20,907 nucleotides of DNA from assembly GCA_900769175.1 (NCBI GenBank), contig CAAGFP010000243.1, forward strand, positions 1-20,907, written 5' to 3'. The position numbers and the translations under genes are program-made. A model generated the notes under the pieces. The model searched no databases and was not told where the DNA came from. It saw nothing but the letters and a program-made list of their open reading frames with translations. The stretch comes from Lachnospiraceae bacterium (GTDB lineage Bacteria; Bacillota; Clostridia; Lachnospirales; Lachnospiraceae). Below are positions 7,920 to 15,969 of this stretch, piece by piece (within the stretch, counting starts at the first letter, position 1; every line of letters starts with the position of its first letter).

Positions 7920-9158
7920 CTATGAATTCAGATACGCCTTCTGCTCCTCGGTTAAAACATCAATTTCCTTCCCAAGGAATCTTAATTTACGCGTTGCCAC
8001 GTCCCAATCGACTTCCTTCGGAACATCAATTAATTTCTCTTTCATTTCATCTTTATGTTCTACCAGGTATTTCGCGGAAAGTGCCTGAATCGCAAAACTC
8101 ATGTCCATAATTTCCGCAGGATGCCCGTCTCCGGCTGCCAGATTGACCAGTCTTCCCTCTGCAAGCACAAAAATCCACTGACCGCTCATAAGCTCATATC
8201 CCATAATATTATTCCGCATTTCCCGCTTATTTACGGCAATCTTTTTCAGGGTTGCCATATCAATTTCACAATCAAAATGACCTGCATTGCAAAGGATGGC
8301 TCCGTCCTTCATAACTGCGAAGTCTTCTTCATCAATGACTTTGTTGCAGCCGGTAACCGTAACGAAGAAATCACCGATTCGTGCAGCTTCATGCATGGGC
8401 ATTACATCGAAACCGTCCATAACCGCTTCAATTGCCTTTACCGGGTCAACCTCTGTCACGACAACCCTTGCACCAAGACCCTTTGCTCTCATGGCAGTCC
8501 CTTTACCGCACCATCCGTATCCGGCTACTACGACGATCTTACCTGCAACAATCAGATTCGTGGTCCGGTTAATTCCGTCCCACACCGACTGTCCCGTTCC
8601 GTAACGGTTATCAAAAAGATGTTTGCAGTCTGCATTGTTTACTTTTACCATCGGAAATTGAAGTTCTCCGGCGCGGTTCATGGCTTCAAGACGAATAATA
8701 CCGGTTGTGGTTTCTTCACATCCCCCGATCACTTCCGGAATCAGATGACGGAATTCGGTATGCATCATATGAACCAGATCGCCACCGTCATCAATGATGA
8801 TATTCGGTCCGACTTCCAGCACCTTGCGGATGTGTGATTCATATTCTTCTGCGGTTGCATTATACCAGGCATGCACTTCAAGACCTGCTGCCACCAGCGC
8901 TGCCGCAACATCGTCCTGCGTGGATAACGGATTCGAGCCCGTTACATACATTTTCGCCCCACCGGCGGCAAGCACCTTGCAAAGATATGCGGTTTTTGCC
9001 TCCAAATGAACGCTGAGGGCAATTTTCTTTCCCTCAAACGGCTTCGTTTCACTGAACTCTTTCTCCAGTGTCCGAAGTAAGTCACAATTTCTTTTTACCC
9101 ATTCAATTTTTCGTTCTCCGCTTTCGGCTAATTGTATATCTCTGATTTCACTTGCCAT
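7920..9158 (-). CDS. ahcY: Adenosylhomocysteinase (S-adenosylhomocysteine hydrolase)
   Basis: AhcY reversibly splits S-adenosylhomocysteine to homocysteine and adenosine using bound NAD+, relieving product inhibition of methyltransferases. The 412-residue form matches the shorter bacterial/archaeal type. Visible motifs are DDGGDL (123-128), the CEETTTG segment with Glu148/149, KHLFDNRYG with Lys179, Asp183 and Asn184 as the substrate and proton-transfer residues, the NAD-binding turn GYGWCGKG (213-220), NAGHFDCEID (291-300) and GDGHPAEI near the C-terminus. The usual eukaryotic-type KPDHYRY tail is absent, and the protein ends AYLNS. A GGAGAAG ribosome binding site is 5 bases before the ATG. 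A long leader with an extended -10 promoter lies upstream. Confidence 0.96.
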   Translation of the reverse strand: MASEIRDIQLAESGERKIEWVKRNCDLLRTLEKEFSETKPFEGKKIALSVHLEAKTAYLCKVLAAGGAKMYVTGSNPLSTQDDVAAALVAAGLEVHAWYNATAEEYESHIRKVLEVGPNIIIDDGGDLVHMMHTEFRHLIPEVIGGCEETTTGIIRLEAMNRAGELQFPMVKVNNADCKHLFDNRYGTGQSVWDGINRTTNLIVAGKIVVVAGYGWCGKGTAMRAKGLGARVVVTEVDPVKAIEAVMDGFDVMPMHEAARIGDFFVTVTGCNKVIDEEDFAVMKDGAILCNAGHFDCEIDMATLKKIAVNKREMRNNIMGYELMSGQWIFVLAEGRLVNLAAGDGHPAEIMDMSFAIQALSAKYLVEHKDEMKEKLIDVPKEVDWDVATRKLRFLGKEIDVLTEEQKAYLNS

Positions 9159-9209
9159 GCTGCTTCTCCGTTTCTTTTATTTATTTTTGTATATTCTTTA
9201 TAATGTTTG

Positions 9210-9229
9210 GGGCAAAAGGTATTTTGCCC
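9210..9229 (-). promoter_or_regulatory. Perfect hairpin in the ahcY leader
   Basis: GGGCAAAA, a 4-base loop and TTTTGCCC form a perfect 8-bp stem in the 5' leader, about 50 bases before the ahcY start. A second small stem (GCAC AAA GTGC on the minus strand, inside a weaker outer stem) lies further upstream in the same leader. No known SAM or SAH riboswitch core was recognised. It could be an attenuation or mRNA-stability element. Confidence 0.5.
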
Positions 9230-9293
9230 GATGATAGCTACGGATTATTCCGCACTTTGTGCTCTCACAATCCCGAAAACACAATACAACAGC

Positions 9294-9302
9294 ATTATAC
9301 CA
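9294..9302 (-). promoter_or_regulatory. Extended -10 promoter for ahcY
   Basis: On the minus strand TGGTATAAT is a full extended -10 element (TGn plus consensus TATAAT), in an AT-rich context with only a weak -35 (TTTATT, 17 bases upstream). It predicts a start near 9286 and a leader of about 130 bases, which is long for a housekeeping gene. The rest of the 206-base gap (9159-9364) holds the leader hairpins and, near the end of the upstream gene, two copies of GAAATCTGCC. Confidence 0.65.
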
Positions 9303-9364
9303 TATTTAAATGATAAAATAAAGTAGACGCCGCAGGCAGATTTCGGTAACGCCACCGGCAGATT

Positions 9365-10096
9365 TCAGCGCGCATCCTTCACGCAGAAATGCATTTTCTT
9401 TCCGGTTGTGGGATGCACAAACTCCAATTGATACGCACAAAGACATAATGCCTTAAGGTTTAGCTTTTTTGAAAGCTCCGCCATGGCTGCATCGCCGTAT
9501 TTGATATCTCCGACAATCGGCGTCCCCATATGACTTAATTGCACACGTATCTGATGATGCCGCCCGGTCTGAAGACGAATTTCAAGCTCTGTATAATCCA
9601 ACGCTTTCATTTCCTGAAAATAAAACGAATCCACTCCCTCTTTAAGACACCGATAGGATAGAATCGCCTTCTTCGCCTCTTTTTTCCGGTTTGCCGGAAG
9701 CAGGTTCCGTTCATTCTCCGAACAGACCCTTGAAAGATTGGACGAGGAATCCCGAATCAGATAATCGGTCAGTGTGCCCTTCTCTTCTTTTGGCCTGCCC
9801 GCCACTAACGCCCGATAGGTTTTTTTCATTTCACCGTTTTGGACGGCAGCAGACAGCTTCGCTGCGCTTGCCGTATTTTTGGCAAACACAATCACGCCCG
9901 ATACCGGCTGGTCAAGGCGGTGAATGACAGAAAGCTTTGCTGCAGGCTCCTTTTTGGCCGAAAGATAGTTCCTTAATTCACTTTCCATATCCATCGCTCC
10001 CGCCTTTGCACTCTGCACAGGAAAAAGAGCCGGCTTTATGCATACCAAAAGGTCTTTATCTTCATATAAAATAATGCTTTTCATTTTCACACTCAC
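9365..10096 (-). CDS. RluA-family pseudouridine synthase
   Basis: The 243-residue protein carries the RluA-family catalytic block HRLDQPVSGVIVFAKN, with the catalytic aspartate in HRLD, and the downstream motif TGRHHQIRVQLSHMGTPIVGD. It isomerises uridine to pseudouridine in rRNA or tRNA. There is no S4 domain at the N-terminus, so it is the short form, related to RluA/RluD-like catalytic cores such as TruC or YhcT. The target site is unknown. The start is uncertain: GTG 10096, GTG 10090 and ATG 10084 are in frame, and a GGAAAG sequence lies just upstream of all three. Confidence 0.88.
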   Translation of the reverse strand: MSVKMKSIILYEDKDLLVCIKPALFPVQSAKAGAMDMESELRNYLSAKKEPAAKLSVIHRLDQPVSGVIVFAKNTASAAKLSAAVQNGEMKKTYRALVAGRPKEEKGTLTDYLIRDSSSNLSRVCSENERNLLPANRKKEAKKAILSYRCLKEGVDSFYFQEMKALDYTELEIRLQTGRHHQIRVQLSHMGTPIVGDIKYGDAAMAELSKKLNLKALCLCAYQLEFVHPTTGKKMHFCVKDAR

Positions 10097-10137
10097 TTTC
10101 TTTCCATCCCTCTGAAAGATCGGATTCCGGCATTCGG

Positions 10138-10166
10138 ATTTGACACGTTTTTCCGTTTATTTTCAA
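10138..10166 (-). promoter_or_regulatory. Candidate promoter for the pseudouridine synthase gene
   Basis: TTGAAA (10166-10161) and TCAAAT (10143-10138) are separated by 17 bases on the minus strand, about 40 bases upstream of the gene. The -35 is good and the -10 is fair. It sits within a 89-codon open frame judged non-coding. Confidence 0.45.
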
Positions 10167-10232
10167 GGCATGCGCGGATTCCAAATTGATTTTTGAATAA
10201 AATTTCAGCACTTCCGACAAAGTTTGAATTTT

Positions 10233-10371
10233 TTCTTTTTCCCACTTGCGAAAGAATTACACGGTTGCTATAATGGCAAACATCTTCCCAACGCGGAAGA
10301 ATTTCCAAGTTGTCATTATGGCAGACTTCTTCCCCCTTTAGGAAGAATTTCACATTTGCCATAATGGCAAA
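10233..10371. repeat. Three tandem 45-46 bp units, each with two dyads
   Basis: Palindromes related to TTGCCATAATGGCAA lie at 10265-10279, 10310-10324 and 10355-10371. They are 45 and 46 bases apart, and the last is perfect with 8-bp arms. Each is followed to its left by a second dyad. The dyad TTCTTCC, 7 bases, GGAAGAA (10327-10347) is perfect, TCTTCC/GGAAGA (10283-10300) is nearly as good, and the leftmost (about 10233-10256) is degraded. The array lies between two divergent genes. It could be an operator array or a structured RNA repeat. I have the impression that similar units recur in Lachnospiraceae genomes, but this needs a search. Confidence 0.8.
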
Positions 10372-10535
10372 CAGAAAACGAATCTATTCTATCATAATTT
10401 TCCTCCGCTGACAAAACAGCCGGACGGAATTCATGAATTCCCAACCGTTCCGATAACAAACGGAGCTCAAAACCTTACCCATTTTATCAAAATACATCGG
10501 GCAAAGCCCTTTGAAATGAAAGGATAATTACTTGT
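10372..10535 (+). other. Leader region of the surface protein gene with a 16-bp palindrome
   Basis: This 164-base gap has no gene. It contains the perfect palindrome GGAATTCATGAATTCC (10426-10441), a small stem GGGC AAA GCCC (10499-10509) and an AAAGGA ribosome binding site about 11 bases before the ATG. No convincing -35/-10 pair was found on the plus strand. The palindrome is a plausible operator for the adhesin-sortase genes, by position only. Confidence 0.4.
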
Positions 10536-11933
10536 ATGAAAAAAAGAAACATGTATTCTCTGTACCCATTTAGCAGCCTACTGACACTTTTGATTCTTTT
10601 GGGGATTATATTCCTTTGGAACCTTCCGGCCAAAGCAGAGCCCGGAGCGCTCAGCCAGGGGAAACGGCTTGATTACAGGAATTTCATTCCGGAAGCCGAC
10701 AATTATGCGACACATATTTATACTTACGATTCAAACGGTCAGAGTCTGATGGCTTTTTGCATCGAAGCGCACCACGCTGCCCTTCCGGCGGGAAATTACG
10801 AATGCAGGACCTTTCAGGGAAGCCAGTATGAGCTTTTAATGAAAGTGCTTGCTTGCGGCTACGGTTCACCGTACTGTATTATGGACCAAATCTGGCCGGG
10901 CATTGTCGCCGATGACCCGGAGCGGGCATATCTTTATACGCATATTGCGGCAACTTATGCCTACATCGGTGCAACTAAAGGTTCCACGGAAGAGCTCTGG
11001 TATAAAGGGATAAATGAGGAGATTGCGGAAAAATATCACATTACCGATTTTATCGAATTATGCGCCGGAATGAAAATCGATCTGACAAACAGTTACATTC
11101 ACTATTTTCAGGATGATTATGTGACCGGACGGCAGAAGGTCGCATTTCTTGGCGCTGTTTCCTTAGAACAGCTCGGTTCTTTATCAATCATCAAAAAGGG
11201 AGAGGTCTTAACCGCGTTTACGGACCAGGGGTTTATCTGGGAGGAAAAGGGACTCCCCGGTACCGTTTTTGAACTGCGGGCGAAAGAAACCATCTATGAC
11301 GGTTACGGAAATATTGTTTATAAACCGGGAGAAAAAGTGAAAACGATAAAAACGAACAAAAAAGGAATTGCGAAGGCTAAAGGTCTGCATCCCGGCAGGT
11401 ATGAAATCTACGAAACGATTCCCACACCCGGATATGTTATGGATACCTGCGTCTATGAAGCAGTGATATCAAGAACCGCACTTTATAAAAAAATAACGAT
11501 TTATAATACGCGCCAGAAAATCGACTATAAACTTACCAAGAAAGATTCCAAAAAGCAAACACCTCTGCACGGCGGCAGCTTCGAATTGTATAATTCAGAA
11601 GATATTTTCAATGTATACGGAACCTTGATTGTTCCCAAAGATACCCGCCTGGCGAAAGCAGGTGCAAACGCGGACGGACGAATCAACTTTCATTTAGACC
11701 TTCCGTTTGGCAAATACTATGTGAAAGAAACCCAGGCGCCGGTGGATTATGAATTAAATCCCAACCCGCTCAATTTAACATTCGAATATCCGGAGTCCTC
11801 AATCGAAATACTGAAATCCTCTTATTCGTTCTATAACAGACAATTACAGCATTTTGCCTATCTGTCTTTAAGAAAAGGGGAGGATTCCTTTTATAAATGC
11901 AATACCAATTACGTAACCGGGGAGGAGGAATAA
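10536..11933 (+). CDS. Secreted thioester-domain-like/CnaB surface protein lacking an LPXTG anchor
   Basis: The 465-residue protein starts with a signal peptide (hydrophobic 12-30, likely cleavage after AKA at 34). Residues about 45-200 resemble a thioester domain. They contain the cysteine motif FCIEA (Cys75) and a segment YTHIAATYAY (134-143) where classical domains have TQxAIW, so the bonding Gln appears to be His136. Two CnaB/SpaA-like beta domains follow, at about 213-325 and 330-427. Their candidate isopeptide residues are Lys220/221 with Glu293 (YETIPTPGY) and Lys335/336 with Glu398 (KETQAPVDY). The tail, LSLRKGED onward, looks like the beginning of a third CnaB domain but stops at residue 465. 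There is no LPXTG, hydrophobic tail or basic end. NYVTG, three residues from the C-terminus, faintly resembles class B motifs (NPQTN/NPKTG). The stop is one base before the sortase ATG. Confidence 0.85.
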   Translation: MKKRNMYSLYPFSSLLTLLILLGIIFLWNLPAKAEPGALSQGKRLDYRNFIPEADNYATHIYTYDSNGQSLMAFCIEAHHAALPAGNYECRTFQGSQYELLMKVLACGYGSPYCIMDQIWPGIVADDPERAYLYTHIAATYAYIGATKGSTEELWYKGINEEIAEKYHITDFIELCAGMKIDLTNSYIHYFQDDYVTGRQKVAFLGAVSLEQLGSLSIIKKGEVLTAFTDQGFIWEEKGLPGTVFELRAKETIYDGYGNIVYKPGEKVKTIKTNKKGIAKAKGLHPGRYEIYETIPTPGYVMDTCVYEAVISRTALYKKITIYNTRQKIDYKLTKKDSKKQTPLHGGSFELYNSEDIFNVYGTLIVPKDTRLAKAGANADGRINFHLDLPFGKYYVKETQAPVDYELNPNPLNLTFEYPESSIEILKSSYSFYNRQLQHFAYLSLRKGEDSFYKCNTNYVTGEEE

Positions 11934-11934
11934 A

Positions 11935-13722
11935 ATGAAAACAATCCGCCAAAAAAAACAAACAACGAAGCTAAAACAAAGCGCAATTTTACTTGCTCTC
12001 TGCCTATCTTTATTTCTGTTACAGTTTCCGCTTTGTTCCTGTAACTTATTCGAAAAAGAAGTGCTCGAAACAGAAGCCGTCGATCGGGAGAACAGTGAAT
12101 CCCTCGCCATGGCCCAAACCCATGAAGATGGCTACATCACACAAAATATTCTGGTAATCGATTATGTTTATTATACAACGAATCCGAAGGACTTATCATA
12201 TGATGTTCCCAAAACCTTTGAAAAAGACGGGTTGATTTTTGAGTATACGAATCAGGTAAACTATGATGTTTCAAAAGGAATGAAGGGAATTGCACACTGC
12301 GTAAGAAGCGAAAGCGAATCCAAAAATGCACCTTGTGCACAATATTCATATCTCTCCGAAATCACCGGAAATACCTACACCCTCTCTCTGGATTCCTATA
12401 ACTTTTCATCGCAAATCCCAATTGAGCGGCCCATCAAAGCCTGCCTGCAATTCGGTCCGTCGGTTACGAAGCCGATTATTTCCAATACACGGGAAATCAC
12501 CTATTATAACCATCTGTACGGGAAGGATGAAACCGTCGAAGCCAAATTAACGGAAACCAGACAGTCAGAGCCGCATTTCCTGCCTGCAGACGAACCGATT
12601 CTCGGAACCTTTTATACGGATGAATATGCCTCACAAAGCTTTATCATCGGATGGGAAGAACCCGCAAACGAAGGCGAAGAAGCTGTTCCGGTAAAAATCC
12701 CGCTTGATTTCTTAAATTCTGCTGTCCCTTCCTGGGAAGGATATGAAGAAATGATTCTTAATCATCTTGCACTGGATCCTGCCCTCTACCGAATTACCGG
12801 TGCCTGGTGGTGTGGAGACTTCTACGAGAAATTGGAACATCAAAAAGAGTGGGATCGTGACATCGTGGTTGCTTACCGGGATGCGGCTTATTCCTATGAA
12901 GCCTGTGTTTCGGAGTGGGAAGCAGACTATGAAGCCAGTGTAACCGATTTAGGCTATGAATGCATCTCCTGGTATTTTGCAACCGAAGATGAATTAAAAA
13001 AAGAAGGTGTCAAAAGCAAAGAGCTGGAAACCTTTTACCGGGTATGCGTATCAGCAACTTACGAATGCACGCAAGACTTCCGGAATCCGGAAATGACCAG
13101 ACGTCTTATGAACTTAAAAGAAGCAAATCCGGATGTGTACGGAATTCTGACCATTCCGGACAGTGTGTTAAATCATCCGCTCATGCGCTGCGAAACGCAG
13201 GAAGATTATTATTTAAGGCGGAATATCAACGGAGAATATGCTACGGAGGGGCTTCCTTTTCTTACATTGGACAGCCATCTGAATACGCCCGGAAGCAACA
13301 GTATCATTTACGGCCACAATATTCATAAGACCGGTCATGATGTCTTCTGTGATCTGGCGAATTATGAAGACCTTTCTTATTATAAAAAACACCCCGTAGT
13401 TGAAATCTATACAGAAAACGGCCTGAGCCGTTACCTGATTATTGCTTTCTATCAAACCGACCTTTCCGATACTGACAATTACTTTCCGTATTGGGAAACC
13501 ACAACCTTTGAATCAGAAAAAGAATTCGAAGAATATATGCGAACTGTCGAAGACAGAAGTTTTTTTCACGTCCCTGTTTCGAAAACGATTGAAGATTCTT
13601 ATATAACGCTTTCAAGCTGCTCCAACAATTCCGGCGAAAACAAAACCGGAAGAATGGTAGTTCTTGCCAAAAAACTGAAAATGGATGAATCCGAATCCAT
13701 TCCCGTATGGTTGGCAGAATAG
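11935..13722 (+). CDS. Extended class B sortase with lipoprotein-like N-terminus
   Basis: The 595-residue protein has a basic start, a hydrophobic segment (17-33) and LCSC (33-36), an approximate lipobox that would place a lipidated Cys36 at the outer membrane face. Residues about 65-390 are an acidic, unrecognised extracellular region. The sortase domain covers about 395-582. It opens VYGILTIPDS and has catalytic His461 (YGHNI), catalytic Cys562 in TLSSC and Arg573 (TGRMVVLAKKL), the class B triad. Ordinary SrtB enzymes are about 220-260 residues with an N-terminal transmembrane anchor, so this is more than twice as long. The ribosome binding site GGAGGAGG (11921-11928) lies in the last codons of the surface protein gene, six bases from the ATG, so the two are translationally coupled. 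The upstream protein is the obvious substrate candidate. Confidence 0.85.
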   Translation: MKTIRQKKQTTKLKQSAILLALCLSLFLLQFPLCSCNLFEKEVLETEAVDRENSESLAMAQTHEDGYITQNILVIDYVYYTTNPKDLSYDVPKTFEKDGLIFEYTNQVNYDVSKGMKGIAHCVRSESESKNAPCAQYSYLSEITGNTYTLSLDSYNFSSQIPIERPIKACLQFGPSVTKPIISNTREITYYNHLYGKDETVEAKLTETRQSEPHFLPADEPILGTFYTDEYASQSFIIGWEEPANEGEEAVPVKIPLDFLNSAVPSWEGYEEMILNHLALDPALYRITGAWWCGDFYEKLEHQKEWDRDIVVAYRDAAYSYEACVSEWEADYEASVTDLGYECISWYFATEDELKKEGVKSKELETFYRVCVSATYECTQDFRNPEMTRRLMNLKEANPDVYGILTIPDSVLNHPLMRCETQEDYYLRRNINGEYATEGLPFLTLDSHLNTPGSNSIIYGHNIHKTGHDVFCDLANYEDLSYYKKHPVVEIYTENGLSRYLIIAFYQTDLSDTDNYFPYWETTTFESEKEFEEYMRTVEDRSFFHVPVSKTIEDSYITLSSCSNNSGENKTGRMVVLAKKLKMDESESIPVWLAE

Positions 13723-13737
13723 CGGAGAGTTTCCGCT
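13721..13737. terminator. Hairpin spanning both stop codons of convergent genes
   Basis: AGCGGA, a 5-base loop and TCCGCT form a perfect 6-bp stem. The left arm overlaps the sortase stop (13720-13722) and the right arm overlaps the response regulator stop (13736-13738). It is placed to serve as a compact bidirectional terminator, with only a short, mixed T-rich stretch after it on the plus strand. Confidence 0.5.
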
Positions 13738-14425
13738 AAAGTTTAAAGCGGTAGCCTACGCCCCAGATGGTTTCCACATACTGCGGATTCGAGGTATCTG
13801 CTTCGATTTTTTCACGTATTTTTTTGATGTGCACCGTAACGGTTGCAATATCCCCTACGGATTCCATATCCCAGATTTCACGGAACAATTCTTCTTTCGT
13901 GAATACACGGTTTGGATTCCTCGCAAGAAAGGTCAATAAATCAAATTCCTTGGTGGTAAAGGTTTTTTCTTTTCCGTCAAGGAATACCCGCCTTGCGGTA
14001 ATATCAATTCGAAGTCCTCTGATTTCCACAATTTCGTTGACTAACCGGTTTGAGCCGACAAGCCTTTCATATCGCGAAAGATGCGCCTTCACTCTTGCAA
14101 CCAGCTCACCGGGGCTGAACGGCTTGGTCATATAATCATCTGCGCCCATTCCGAGACCGTATATTTTATCCAGATCCTCTTTTTTCGCACTTACCATGAT
14201 AATCGGAATATCCTTTTTCTCACGGATTCTCCTACAAACTTCGAATCCGTCCAGCTTGGGAAGCATTAAATCCAGAATAATGAGATCGAACGCTTCGCTT
14301 TTTGCATAAAAAAGGCCGTTTTCACCGTCATTTGCTACTAAAACTTCATATCCGTTCGCTTCAAGATAATCCTTTTCGAGTTCAGCGATGGCTAATTCAT
14401 CTTCAATGATTAATACTCTGCTCAC
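13736..14425 (-). CDS. OmpR/PhoB-family response regulator
   Basis: The 229-residue protein has an N-terminal receiver domain with the acidic pair Glu8/Asp9, the phosphorylation site Asp52 (LILDLMLP), Ser79 and Lys101 (MTKPF). A C-terminal winged-helix DNA-binding domain (about 130-229) ends with WGVGYRFKL, typical of the family. It is the partner of the histidine kinase upstream, whose last 23 bases overlap its start. The targets are unknown. Candidates by position are the operon itself and the convergent adhesin-sortase genes. Confidence 0.95.
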   Translation of the reverse strand: MSRVLIIEDELAIAELEKDYLEANGYEVLVANDGENGLFYAKSEAFDLIILDLMLPKLDGFEVCRRIREKKDIPIIMVSAKKEDLDKIYGLGMGADDYMTKPFSPGELVARVKAHLSRYERLVGSNRLVNEIVEIRGLRIDITARRVFLDGKEKTFTTKEFDLLTFLARNPNRVFTKEELFREIWDMESVGDIATVTVHIKKIREKIEADTSNPQYVETIWGVGYRFKL

Positions 14426-15968
14426 CCTTTTCTCCTTTCATGGTAAATTTAACACGTTTCATTTTCCATTTTTCTGTTACCGGCTCTTCTTCCATAACCG
14501 GCTCCTGATACTTTTTCAAAGTAAAATGTATCGAAACGCCTTCCCCTTCCTCACCGGTTGCCCAGATTCTGCCTCCGTGTTCATCCACAATTTTTTTCGC
14601 AATGGATAAACCGATTCCGCTCCCTCCCTTAGAAGAATTCCTGGATGCATCCGTTCGATAGAACCGTTCAAAGATCATCTCAATTTCTTCTTTGGGAATC
14701 CCTCTTCCGTTATCGGAAATGGTGATTTCGATTTCTTCGCCGTTTCGGGAAATCTCAAGGCGAATCCGTCCGTTTTTCTTGTCCGAATATTTGACACTGT
14801 TATTGATAATATTGTTAATGACACGTTTGAGCTGTTCCGGATCCGCATAAATCCATTCATCCCTGTTTAGAAGATTCACATAAGTAAAACGGATTCCCTT
14901 TGCTTCCAAATCCAGCCCGACCTCGTCGGCACAGTCGCCGAAATAATCCTCAACGCTGATTTTTCTGAACTGATAAGGGATTTTATTCGCATCCAGCTTG
15001 GAATAAACCATCAGTTCATCAATGAGGTGGTCCATATCATTTGCTTTATTATAAACGGTGCGGATATAACGCTCCATTTTTTCGGGCGAGTCCGCAACAC
15101 CGTCCATAATTCCTTCCATATATCCTTTAATCGACGTAATCGGAGTTTTCAGATCATGGGAAATATTACTTACCAGTTCCCGGTTGATGCGGTCGGTTTC
15201 TTTTTTTTCATCTGCCGTATTCTTTAACTTGGTACGCATGGTTTCGAAATTGTCAAACAGCTCTTTGATTTCTCCTTTTTCGTCCGATACCAGAGGCTCG
15301 TCGAAATTACCTGCCGCAATTAAGTCCATTGCATTTTTCAACTGCGTAAATGGTTTAAAAATACTGCGCCTTAACCATGCTGTCAGCAAAATACTGGTAA
15401 GAATCAAAACGCAGACCAATGAAATAAACAACCCTGACAGGTTCGTCTGCGAAATCATTAAATTTACCTTCGTAACCAGATAGACGCTTCCCGTCGTTCC
15501 GTCCAGAAAACAGATATCCTTCTGTTTTACCAGACGGCTGATGTTCTGATAATAATCTCCTACACCATTTCTTACATCTTCATTCCCGTAAGGAGCAAGA
15601 TAAGAAATTACGGGGTCTGAAAGCATATCCTCATTGCAATAATAAATATCTTTCCCTTTTTTCACGATGATAAAAGAGGAAACCTCCGAAAGTTCATCGT
15701 CAAGCTTTTCTAAACGGGCTCTGTCTTCCAGACCGGCAACGTCATTTTCGGCCATTTCACTGATTTTTGAGAAATAATCCTCCGTTACGCGATTATACAC
15801 TTCGGTCGGATTAAGCACAACCGACACCGGAACCTTATCAATTCCGTAATTGTCCTGTAAATTTCTGGATAATGCCCAGCCTATTATCCAATAGGATAAT
15901 AGAGCCAGCAAAAATGGCAATACAATAACCGTTACGGAAGTAATGGTAAGCTTCGTGTTAAATTTCAT
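14403..15968 (-). CDS. HAMP-containing sensor histidine kinase
   Basis: The 521-residue membrane sensor has transmembrane segments at about 8-32 and 175-199 flanking an extracellular domain of about 140 residues. A HAMP linker (about 200-252) follows, then the dimerisation helix with His271 (SNISHDLKTPITS), the N box (NNIINNSVKYS, 385-395) and the ATP-binding G boxes DNGRG (419-423) and GGSGIGL (448-454). It phosphorylates the response regulator that follows. The frame extends upstream to 16031, but ATG 15968 was chosen because a GGAG ribosome binding site precedes it and it starts one base after the stop of the ECF gene. The C-terminus has a basic, Glu-rich tail of about 35 residues. The sensed signal is unknown. 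Confidence 0.93.
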   Translation of the reverse strand: MKFNTKLTITSVTVIVLPFLLALLSYWIIGWALSRNLQDNYGIDKVPVSVVLNPTEVYNRVTEDYFSKISEMAENDVAGLEDRARLEKLDDELSEVSSFIIVKKGKDIYYCNEDMLSDPVISYLAPYGNEDVRNGVGDYYQNISRLVKQKDICFLDGTTGSVYLVTKVNLMISQTNLSGLFISLVCVLILTSILLTAWLRRSIFKPFTQLKNAMDLIAAGNFDEPLVSDEKGEIKELFDNFETMRTKLKNTADEKKETDRINRELVSNISHDLKTPITSIKGYMEGIMDGVADSPEKMERYIRTVYNKANDMDHLIDELMVYSKLDANKIPYQFRKISVEDYFGDCADEVGLDLEAKGIRFTYVNLLNRDEWIYADPEQLKRVINNIINNSVKYSDKKNGRIRLEISRNGEEIEITISDNGRGIPKEEIEMIFERFYRTDASRNSSKGGSGIGLSIAKKIVDEHGGRIWATGEEGEGVSIHFTLKKYQEPVMEEEPVTEKWKMKRVKFTMKGEKGEQSINH

Positions 15969-15969
15969 T

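Noticed and set aside
8055..8837. 260-codon plus-strand frame
   Set aside because: Entirely antisense to ahcY, whose motifs are unmistakable, and with no recognisable domain.
9159..9302. SAM or SAH riboswitch
   Set aside because: The conserved core sequences of these classes were not found. Only generic hairpins are present.
10093..10362. 89-codon minus-strand frame before the pseudouridine synthase
   Set aside because: Its first half is the translated 45-46 bp repeat, it has no ribosome binding site, its start lies in a palindrome, and a promoter for the next gene sits inside it.
11880..11990. Frameshift joining the surface protein and the sortase into one protein
   Set aside because: The second gene has its own strong ribosome binding site and a signal sequence, so two separate genes are more likely.
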